From assembly GCF_000718775.1 (NCBI RefSeq), contig NZ_JOCB01000147.1, forward strand, positions 1-13,564: DNA of 13,564 nt, given 5' to 3'. Under the pieces are notes generated by a model. The model saw only the letters and a list, made by a program, of their open reading frames with translations, searched no databases and had not been told where the DNA came from. Shown piece by piece: positions 7,377 through 12,734 of this stretch (position 1 is its first letter; every line of letters starts with the position of its first letter). Source of the stretch: Streptomyces sp. NRRL S-31 (GTDB taxonomy: Bacteria; Actinomycetota; Actinomycetes; Streptomycetales; Streptomycetaceae). Made by a program: the position numbers and the translations under genes.

Positions 7377-7416
7377 GGCGCCGGGCCAGGGCGAGCCGGC
7401 CGGGGCCACGGGGTAC

Positions 7417-7433
7417 TGCCGAGTGCGGACCTC
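7417..7433 (+). repeat. 17-bp direct repeat, left copy
   Basis: TGCCGAGTGCGGACCTC occurs here and again, exactly, at 8145-8161. Looser similarity surrounds both copies: a CCGGGCC-G-GGCG run before and CGGCC-TTGCC after. The two copies bracket the degenerate stretch and may be relics of a duplicated segment. Confidence 0.55.
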
Positions 7434-7513
7434 TGCGGCCCGGTCGCGGCCCTTGCCGGGCTGGGCGTGACGCTCAACGCGGCGGCGGTGGTCGCGGTGC
7501 TGCCACGGGAGGC

Positions 7514-7692
7514 GACGAACTGTGCGCCGCCGTCGGCCAGACCGTGACGCGAGCCCACCACGGCGGCCTGGCGGCGGCGGCCTTGCCGGCGAGGACACCG
7601 GAGACGAACTGTGCGCCGCCGTCGGCCAGACCGTGACGCGAGCCCACCACGGCGGCCTGGCGGCGGCGGCCTTGCCGGCGAGGACACCGGAG
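7514..7692. repeat. Exact 89-bp tandem duplication
   Basis: Bases 7514-7602 are repeated exactly at 7603-7691, beginning GACGAACTGTGCGCC and ending GAGGACACCGGA; identity extends one base further. The period of 89 is not a multiple of three, so any gene crossing it would be frameshifted by the duplication. Perfect identity implies that it is recent. Confidence 0.95.
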
Positions 7693-7799
7693 CGGTCCAG
7701 CAGCAGGTCGGTGTGCTTCATGTGCTCGGCGAGGATCTCCTCCCGCTCGACCCCTCCGGCGGCCCGGGCGGCCGTCCGCCGCCTCCCGGTGGGCCGGAC
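7514..7799 (-). pseudogene. Possible gene fragment on the minus strand
   Basis: After a TAG at 7800-7802, the minus strand reads a run ending VEREEILAEHMKHTDLLLDR and then SGVLAGKAAAARPPWW, with plausible helix-forming composition quite unlike the Arg/Pro-rich noise around it. An ATG at 7721 (MKHTD) has no well-spaced ribosome binding site. The frame enters the 89-bp duplication about ten codons later and loses protein-like character. It may be the middle of a helical protein destroyed by the duplication. The family is not recognised. Confidence 0.25.
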
Positions 7800-8144
7800 C
7801 TACAGCTGGTCGGTGTGGTGGGTGATGCGCTACCTGCGGGCCGATGCCATCACCCGGCAGTCCATCCGGCAGGCCGTGCGGGTACGGCGGACGTGGGACC
7901 TCGTGTGTGAACCGGCTGGTGTGTGACTGGGCGCCCTCGCCGGCCGTTCAGTTCGTCTTCTCCGACGGGGGGCGGACCCGGGAGGTGATCCGCCTCGGCG
8001 GCCCGGACGTTCCCGGCCCGCGGGCCGGCACCAAGGGTGCGGCGGGCTGTCACCCGACCCCTGCGGAGTGCCGCCCGCCAGGTTGCCGGTCCGCTGTACC
8101 GGCAACCGGGCCGGGCCGGGGCGGCGGCGAGCGGCCGGTGCGTG

Positions 8145-8161
8145 TGCCGAGTGCGGACCTC
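8145..8161 (+). repeat. 17-bp direct repeat, right copy
   Basis: An exact second copy of the 17-mer at 7417-7433, located about 75 bases before the IS5-type remnant. Confidence 0.55.
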
Positions 8162-8236
8162 CCTCACGGCCTTGCCCGCCCGGCTGTCACCAAGAGGTTG
8201 CGCAGACAGGGGCGGTTGGGGACCCGGCAACAAAAC

Positions 8237-8299
8237 GGGCACAGGTCTCGGTGATCACGGAGTTGCGACGCCCTGTGATCACTGGGGAGACCTGTGCCC
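8237..8299 (+). promoter_or_regulatory. Large hairpin enclosing the transposase start codon
   Basis: GGGCACAGGTCTC (8237-8249) pairs perfectly with GAGACCTGTGCCC (8287-8299). Inside, GTGATCAC (8251-8258) pairs with GTGATCAC (8275-8282). The right arm contains part of the GGGGAGA ribosome binding site and the GTG start at 8294-8296. If transcribed from outside, the RNA would hide the start. Such protection against impinging transcription is known for several insertion sequences; for this element it is inference. Confidence 0.7.
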
Positions 8300-9113
8300 G
8301 CGCTGCCGTCATGGCTCACCGAACCTCTCTGGGACCAATTCGCGGCCCTGCTGCCCGGGCGGGCGGAGTTCCACCCGGACCATTCACTCGGCTGCCACCG
8401 CCGGCGCATCAGTGACCGGATCGTCTTCGACAAGATGCTGCAACTGCTGCGCTTCGGTCCTATGAGGCGATAGCCGACACGACCTGCTCGGCCACCACGA
8501 TCCGCAGCCGCCGCGACGAGTGGATACGACTGGGCGTCTTCGCCCGGCTCAAGCAGATCGCGCTGGACTCCTATGACCGGATCGTCGGCCTCGTCCTCGA
8601 CCAGATCGCCGTGGACGGCTCCATCACCAAGGCACCCGGAGGCGGCGAGGTTGCCGGGCGCTCACCGGTCGACCGCGGCCAACAGGGCCTGAAACGCTCG
8701 GGCATGACGGACGGGTACGGCATTCCGCCCGGTCGTGTCCTGGCCGGCGCCAACCGCCACGACTCCGCACTGCCCGCCCCGACCCTGGACCGCTACCCGA
8801 CGGCATCACCGTGCACCTGGACGCCGGCTACGACTCGGACAACACCCGCGCCCTGCTCAACGAACGCGGCCTGCACTGCCGCATCGCGCACAAGGGGGAG
8901 AAGGCACCCATCCAGGCCAGTCAGCGTGGGCACGTGGAACGTACCCACACCTGGCAGAACGCCTTCCACCGGCTCGCCCGCTGCTACGAGCGGCACGCCA
9001 CCGTCGTCGACGCATTCTTCAAACTCGCCGACGCGATCATCACCGTGCGCAGTCTGATCCGGCGGACATGGACGACTCACCGATGGGACGAACACCTGAA
9101 CCGCCGACCATGA
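8294..9113 (+). pseudogene. IS5 family transposase with two frameshifts
   Basis: GTG 8294, preceded by GGGGAGA, begins VPALPSWLTEPLWDQFAALL and runs through DRIVFDKMLQLLRFG, then hits TAG 8471-8473 after a frameshift at about 8458. The next frame carries YEAIADTTCSATTIRSRRDE, LDQIAVDGSITKAPGGGE (including the first DDE Asp) and GRVLAGANRHDSALPAPTLD. A second shift near 8793 leads to VHLDAGYDSDNTRALLNERG (second Asp), GHVERTHTWQNAFHRLARCY (the catalytic Glu region) and TVRSLIRRTWTTHRWDEHLN, ending TGA 9111-9113. The first lesion is consistent with a 4-base loss in the GCSYEAIAD region; the second appears to have lost more residues. The protein is inactive as read, although all catalytic motifs are still present in pieces. 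Confidence 0.87.
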
Positions 9114-9159
9114 CTGCACGCTTATGGTCGCGCACCGAGAGCCATATCACCCAAGTATC

Positions 9160-9190
9160 TATAGCAGTGCTGCATTGTAGCGATGCTACA
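9160..9190. promoter_or_regulatory. Two palindromic operator-like sites over the TetR start codon
   Basis: TGTAGCGATGCTACA (9176-9190) is a perfect palindrome with a 3-base centre, and its centre contains the start ATG at 9183. A second, less perfect copy, TATAGCAGTGCTGCA, sits at 9160-9174, so the two are 16 bases apart. TATCTAT at 9156-9162 could be a -10 element. No ribosome binding site is visible before the ATG, which suggests a leaderless or nearly leaderless transcript. The sites are the expected target of the TetR itself. Confidence 0.7.
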
Positions 9191-9755
9191 GAAGACAGCC
9201 GGTGACGCCCGCGAGCGACTGCTCGCCGCCGCCTTCGAGATCGCCACACGTGACGGTGTCGACGCGGTCTCCACGCGTGCGGTCTGCACCGCCGCAGGTG
9301 TGCAGGCCCCGTCGCTGTACCACCACTTCGGCGACCGGTCGGGACGGATCCGCGCGGTCGTCGATGCGGCGTTCAAGGAGTACTTCCACCGCAAGGACAT
9401 CGCTGCCCCGGTGGATGACGCGGACCCGCGTGCCCGCCTCGCCGCAGGATGGGACGCGCACATCGCATTCGCGCTCGCCTACCCGGGTCTCTACCCGGCG
9501 ATGTACCCGACATCGGGCCCGCTGCCGAGCCAGGTCGAACGAAGCGGCGCGCTGCTGCGCGCCGGTTTCGACGAGCTCGAGCAGGCAGGCGCCCTCCGGC
9601 CCGGGATCACCGCAGCACTGGCGACGAACGCGCTCCGCGCAGCCCTGCGCGGTGTTGCCCACGCCGTCGCCGCGAGCCCCGACAACGACGCGACGTCAGC
9701 CGTCGTCCGTGACGCGCTCGTCCACGCGCTCGTCGGGGACCGGGCACATAACTGA
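9183..9755 (+). CDS. TetR family transcriptional regulator
   Basis: An intact 190-residue regulator. The helix-turn-helix lies at about residues 30-49 (STRAVCTAAGVQAPSLYHHF), followed by GDRSGRIRAVV. The C-terminal domain (FALAYPGLYPAMYPTSGPLP, then ALRAALRGVAHAVAAS) resembles the TetR C-terminal domain found beside oxidoreductase genes. The start ATG 9183 lies in the centre of a perfect palindrome, so binding of the protein there would block its own expression. It is followed 56 bases later by a short-chain dehydrogenase on the same strand, which suggests one transcript and a shared role. A degenerate IS5-type element lies immediately upstream without disrupting the palindromes. Confidence 0.92.
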   Translation: MLQKTAGDARERLLAAAFEIATRDGVDAVSTRAVCTAAGVQAPSLYHHFGDRSGRIRAVVDAAFKEYFHRKDIAAPVDDADPRARLAAGWDAHIAFALAYPGLYPAMYPTSGPLPSQVERSGALLRAGFDELEQAGALRPGITAALATNALRAALRGVAHAVAASPDNDATSAVVRDALVHALVGDRAHN

Positions 9756-9811
9756 CTCCTCGCCGATCCGGCCCCGGACCGGGCGAGAACCCGCACGATG
9801 GAGCAACACCC

Positions 9812-10585
9812 ATGACCGATCTGCTCGCAGGCAAGACCATCCTCATCACCGGCGCCTCGTCCGGTATCGGCGAATCCGCCGCACGACTATCCGCCCGCGA
9901 AGGCGCGAACGTCGTCATCACAGCCCGCCGCAAAGCCGAACTCGACCGTGTCGCAGAGGACATCGCCGCCGGTGGAGGCAACGTCCTCGCCGTCCAGGCC
10001 GACACCACCGACGCCGGCGAACTGCAACGAGCCGTCGAGGCCGCGGTCGAGAGGTGGGGGCGCCTCGACGGTGCCCTGAACAACGCCGGCCGCACCCAGG
10101 GCGGCGGCCGCCTCGCCGAGGTCACCGACGAGACCTTCGACTCCGTCCTCGAGACCGACTCCAAGGGCGTGTGGCTGGCGATGCGCGCCGAACTGCAGGC
10201 GATGACCACGGAGGGCGCCGCTGGTGGCTCGATCGTGAACATCAGCAGCATCGCAGGCACCTTCGGCGCTGCCGGGCAGAGCGTGTACGGGGCAACGAAG
10301 GCCGCCGTCATCTCTCTGAGCCGAGCCGCCGCAGCCGAATACGGCCGCGACGGTGTCCGCGTCAACGCCATCGCGCCAGGCGCCACGATGACCGAGATGA
10401 TGGTCTCCTGGCAGCAGCGCGACCCGAGCATCGTCGAGCACCTCAGCTCCCTGGCCGCCCTGGGTCGCCCTGGCCAACCGGACGAGATCGCCGAAGCCGC
10501 CGCCTGGCTCCTCAGCGACCGCGCGAGCTACGTCACCGGCATGACCCTCGGCGTCGACGGCGGCACCGCCCCCTGGCCGCACTGA
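9812..10585 (+). CDS. Short-chain dehydrogenase/reductase (classical SDR)
   Basis: An intact 257-residue NAD(P)(H)-dependent oxidoreductase. TGASSGIG (13-20) is the cofactor-binding motif, followed by VVITARRKAEL, where the Arg residues favour NADPH. NNAG is at 90-93; catalytic Ser146, Tyr159 and Lys163 lie in NISSIAG and YGATK; and VNAIAPGATMTEM (184-196) is the usual PG region. The fourth catalytic position, normally Asn in an NxxGV stretch, is Asp116 here (TDSKGVW). The start ATG 9812 has GGAG about 8 bases upstream. It is 56 bases downstream of the TetR gene and probably co-transcribed with it. The substrate cannot be predicted; the family acts on alcohols, ketones, sugars and polyketides. 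Confidence 0.93.
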   Translation: MTDLLAGKTILITGASSGIGESAARLSAREGANVVITARRKAELDRVAEDIAAGGGNVLAVQADTTDAGELQRAVEAAVERWGRLDGALNNAGRTQGGGRLAEVTDETFDSVLETDSKGVWLAMRAELQAMTTEGAAGGSIVNISSIAGTFGAAGQSVYGATKAAVISLSRAAAAEYGRDGVRVNAIAPGATMTEMMVSWQQRDPSIVEHLSSLAALGRPGQPDEIAEAAAWLLSDRASYVTGMTLGVDGGTAPWPH

Positions 10586-10850
10586 GTCATCCTGAGCCGC
10601 ACCGCCACTCCACTCGAACAGCGCGCCGCAGCCGGCGACAGCAACCGAACCGGGACCACCCGACGCCAGCGAGACCTGTACCTCTTCGCGAACAACAGCG
10701 CCTGCATTTCCAGCCCGTGGGCCAACGACACACCCGAGCGCGGCCCGAGCAGACCGGCGGACGCGGCATCACCGTCGTCTACCGCCAATCGGGAACTCCA
10801 GACCGTGCTGGTCCTCTGGCTCATCGCCGGTCCCTGACCCCCGCACCACC
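10586..10850. other. Intergenic stretch after the SDR gene
   Basis: No supported gene. The SDR frame remains open beyond its TGA for 83 codons, to TGA 10835-10837, with a protein-like patch (RRQRDLYLFANNSACISSPW), but there is no start codon with a ribosome binding site. It could be the decayed tail of another gene or chance. It ends 13 bases before a strong terminator. Confidence 0.35.
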
Positions 10851-10889
10851 GAAGCGACCCCCGGCCGGGAAAGTGCCGGGGGTCGCTTC
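10851..10889. terminator. Strong bidirectional terminator
   Basis: A perfect 15-bp inverted repeat: GAAGCGACCCCCGGC (10851-10865), a 9-base loop, GCCGGGGGTCGCTTC (10875-10889). It lies between the plus-strand TetR-SDR unit and the converging minus-strand gene, whose likely native stop (10888-10890) abuts it. It probably serves both directions. Confidence 0.9.
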
Positions 10890-11749
10890 ATACCCGGACG
10901 CTGCCCCACCGCTGTGCCAGCCGCCGGGCAAGCGTTCCCGCAGCGCCTGCAGCACGGTGCCGCGCAGCGCGCGGCGGTCACCGGATATCGCGTAGCGGCG
11001 GGCGGCCAGGCCGCGGTCGAGGGGTTCGCCGATCTCCTCGCACAGCAGCACCAGGACGTCGGCGGCCTCGATGTCGGAGAGGCAGGCCGGGGCCACCTCG
11101 AGCATCAGCTCACCCATCGCGTGGCCGCTGGCGGCAAGGTCGGCGACGACGGCGCGCATCGCGGCGACGATCGGGTCCGCCGCAGGACCGGCGGGCGGTG
11201 GCGGCCGGGCGGTGCGGACGTCGCGGACGGCCTGGCGGACCACGGCGCGCACCGACGCCTCATAGGGCCTGGAGGCCGCTGCGGGCGAGCGTGGCGAGTG
11301 CGGGCGAGCGTGGCGAGGCGGCGGGTGATCAGCTCCGCGACGTCCTGCGCACGGGCGGAGACGGCGATCAAGGCGCGCTGGGACAGGCCGTAGTCGAGCG
11401 CGGCCACGGCGGCCGGGCCGCTGTCTCGCATGCGAGACGTCCCGGCGAGGGCGGTGACCGCTTCGTGAATCGCGGTGAGGGAGCGGGCGATGTCGAGCAG
11501 CCGGTACGCCTGCGCGCGGCTGATGCCGAACTCCGCCTGGCAGTACGACTCCCACGAACCGTAGCCGAGCGGTACCCAGACGCGGGCGGCGTACGCGTCG
11601 CGGACCCGGGCTGCGAGCGCCGCCACGGAGCGCCGGACGCCGTCCATCGCTTCGCGCAGCCCGGCCGTCACCTCCCGGGCACGGTCCGCGGTCAGCGGTG
11701 CCCGCACCGGTTCGGCGGCGTCGCCCCGGTCCTGGTCGCGCTCGCCCAT
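10888..11749 (-). pseudogene. Hypothetical Streptomyces accessory protein, frameshifted
   Basis: ATG 11749, with GGAGGA about 10 bases upstream, starts MGERDQDRGDAAEPVRAPL. The protein continues REVTAGLREAMDGVRRSVAA, WVPLGYGSWESYCQAEFGIS, RAQAYRLLDIARSL and AALDYGLSQRALIAVSARA. This resembles a conserved actinomycete hypothetical protein with an N-terminal helical, DNA-binding-like region (GISRAQAYRLLD). Near 11280-11317 a 19-bp tandem repeat coincides with loss of frame. The next frame carries YEASVRAVVRQAVRDVRTA, ELMLEVAPACLSDIEAAD and LVLLCEEIGEPLDRGLAARR. Near 10940-10960 another shift is likely, because a third frame reads LARRLAQRWGSVRV and stops at TGA exactly at the terminator, whereas the current frame runs through the terminator hairpin. 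Function is unknown. Net loss of two bases explains the whole arrangement. Confidence 0.65.
11280..11317. repeat. 19-bp tandem duplication at a frameshift
   Basis: TGCGGGCGAGCGTGGCGAG is present twice, exactly, head to tail (11280-11298 and 11299-11317), inside the frameshifted minus-strand gene. With two copies the upstream and downstream coding frames do not match. A third copy would join them. Confidence 0.95.
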
Positions 11750-11822
11750 GACCCCATCGTCCTCCGCGCCGGCGGGCTCCACCAGGGCACACGGCGGATG
11801 AGCGGGGCCCGGGGCGCGGCTC

Positions 11823-11856
11823 CTCGGCGCGGCCGGTGCCCGGCGGCCGCGCCGAG
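11823..11856. promoter_or_regulatory. Strong hairpin in a divergent intergenic region
   Basis: CTCGGCGCGGCC (11823-11834) pairs perfectly with GGCCGCGCCGAG (11845-11856) across a 10-base loop. It lies between the minus-strand gene starting at 11749 and the small plus-strand reading frame starting at 11910. It could be an operator, a leader structure or a terminator; the sequence does not decide. Confidence 0.5.
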
Positions 11857-11909
11857 CGCACACGGCCCGGGAGGGATCGGCCGAACCGGCAGGACGGGAG
11901 AATCCCGGC

Positions 11910-12113
11910 ATGACCACTCCCCCTCGCCGGTCTCTGGGCACCGGCCCCGCGCACCCCGACGCGTCTTGCACGCAAACCACGGACCCACCGGCGCCGCGTG
12001 CTCCGCTCGCTGCCGAACGCCTCCCGGCCGACACGGCCGCCACCAATCCGGTGCGGCGCCCGGCCGCCGGGCGCCGCGCCCTCGGGGCCGGCCCCGCCGC
12101 CCCCGGACAGTGA
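11910..12113 (+). CDS. Small hypothetical protein (67 residues)
   Basis: ATG 11910 has GGGAG 9 bases upstream and a 67-residue frame rich in Pro, Ala, Arg and Thr, with no recognised domain and no hydrophobic segment. Such composition is common by chance in GC-rich DNA, so the support is mainly the ribosome binding site, the position divergent from another gene, and the TGA overlapping a GTG of a second small frame. It may not be expressed. Confidence 0.3.
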   Translation: MTTPPRRSLGTGPAHPDASCTQTTDPPAPRAPLAAERLPADTAATNPVRRPAAGRRALGAGPAAPGQ

Positions 12114-12220
12114 CCGCTCGGCCACAGGCCGGCTCCGAACGGCCCGGGGCCGGCCGGGTCCGCGCCTACCGGCCGCGGCGGGGGGAGCCGGCCCGGGTGG
12201 TGGAGAGGGTGGTCGATTAA
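12110..12220 (+). CDS. Very small hypothetical protein (36 residues), overlapping the previous one
   Basis: GTG 12110 overlaps the preceding stop in a GTGA arrangement typical of translational coupling. The 36 residues end with RVRAYRPRRGEPARVVERVV, a basic and plausible C-terminus, before TAA 12218-12220. The TAA stop is unusual for such GC-rich DNA. No family is recognised. It could equally be a fragment of an older, longer frame. Confidence 0.3.
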   Translation: MTARPQAGSERPGAGRVRAYRPRRGEPARVVERVVD

Positions 12221-12257
12221 CCTCGTGCCTCGTGCCCAAGTCTGCGAGGGTGCTTTC

Positions 12258-12728
12258 GTGACCGACGATGAGGTTGTTGAGGCAGTTCGTTATCTTGCCC
12301 GGGCATGCTCTCTGCCGGCACCAGCGCCTCCGGCAGCGGTTACGGAGGCTGAACAGACCATCGGCTTTCCGCTCCCGCCGCTGCTACGGCGCCTCTACCT
12401 GGAGGTGGCGAATGGAGGCTTCGGCCCGGACGAGGGCATCCTGGGTGTACGTGACGGTGCTTCCCAGGGCGACTGGAACGATCTGGCAGAGATCCATCAA
12501 GAGGGACCGGATCCTTCAGGCCAGATCCCGGCCGGTCTGGCGCCGGTGCACGACTGGGGTTGCACCAACTGGTCCTTCGTCGACTTCCGAGATCCCACCG
12601 GACCAATGTGGTGCACCCACGAGGGCGACTGCTGGCCGCAAAGGATCAACTTGGCCCAATGGCTAGCCGAAACCATGACTGAAACCCTTACCGTCCGCAG
12701 GCTCCTCGCAAGCCAACCTGCCCATTGA
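12258..12728 (+). CDS. SMI1/KNR4 (SUKH) family protein
   Basis: A 156-residue intact protein. The start GTG 12258 is preferred (VTDDEVVEAVRYLA) because GAGGGT lies just upstream; the frame is also open from GTG 12225. It contains the SUKH signature: EAEQTIGFPLPPLLRRLYLE followed by VANGGFGPDEGILGV (about residues 30-66), then W-containing strands (DWGCTNWSFVDF, PMWCTHEGDCWP) and a C-terminal WLAETM helix. Bacterial SUKH proteins commonly act as immunity proteins against contact-dependent or polymorphic toxins, but many stand alone. No toxin gene is visible within the window. It ends 6 bases before the next start, so it may be co-transcribed with that gene. Confidence 0.8.
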   Translation: MTDDEVVEAVRYLARACSLPAPAPPAAVTEAEQTIGFPLPPLLRRLYLEVANGGFGPDEGILGVRDGASQGDWNDLAEIHQEGPDPSGQIPAGLAPVHDWGCTNWSFVDFRDPTGPMWCTHEGDCWPQRINLAQWLAETMTETLTVRRLLASQPAH

Positions 12729-12734
12729 AGGGGC

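Larger units (their letters stand above)
7377..8236. other. Degenerate stretch without a convincing gene
   Basis: About 860 bases with overlapping open frames typical of GC-rich DNA but no supported start, ribosome binding site or clear family. It contains an exact 89-bp tandem duplication, a 17-bp direct repeat at its two ends, and two peptides that look like pieces of real proteins: on minus, GVEREEILAEHMKHTDLLLD (about 7680-7750); on plus, TYSWSVWWVMRYLRADAITR followed by IRQAVRVRRTWD (about 7800-7900). The plus-strand piece faintly recalls the region before the motor domain of FtsK-like plasmid transfer proteins, but I cannot confirm it. Confidence 0.5.
8237..9140 (+). mobile_element. IS5-type insertion sequence remnant
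   Basis: This spans the hairpin near the left side through the end of the transposase at 9113. A short CACCGAGA at 9133-9140 mirrors part of the left arm (TCTCGGTG at 8246-8253) and could be a worn right end, but this is weak. True inverted repeats and target duplications were not identified. It lies directly upstream of a TetR-SDR unit. Confidence 0.55.

Noticed and set aside
6308..7636. A 442-residue plus-strand open frame
   Set aside because: It overlaps the monooxygenase, the operator region and the TetR gene, and has Arg/Pro/Gly noise composition.
7795..7926. An FtsK-like plasmid transfer protein fragment as a named gene
   Set aside because: The resemblance is limited to a short patch (MRYLRADAITR and VRVRRTWD) and there are no Walker motifs.
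9202..10995. A 597-residue plus-strand open frame
   Set aside because: It is an Arg/Pro/Thr-rich shadow overlapping the intact TetR and SDR genes, both of which have clear motifs in other frames.
10821..12239. The whole 472-residue minus-strand open frame as one gene
   Set aside because: Only about 10960-11270 of it is protein-like; upstream of that the real coding frame is a different one, and downstream it reads through a terminator.
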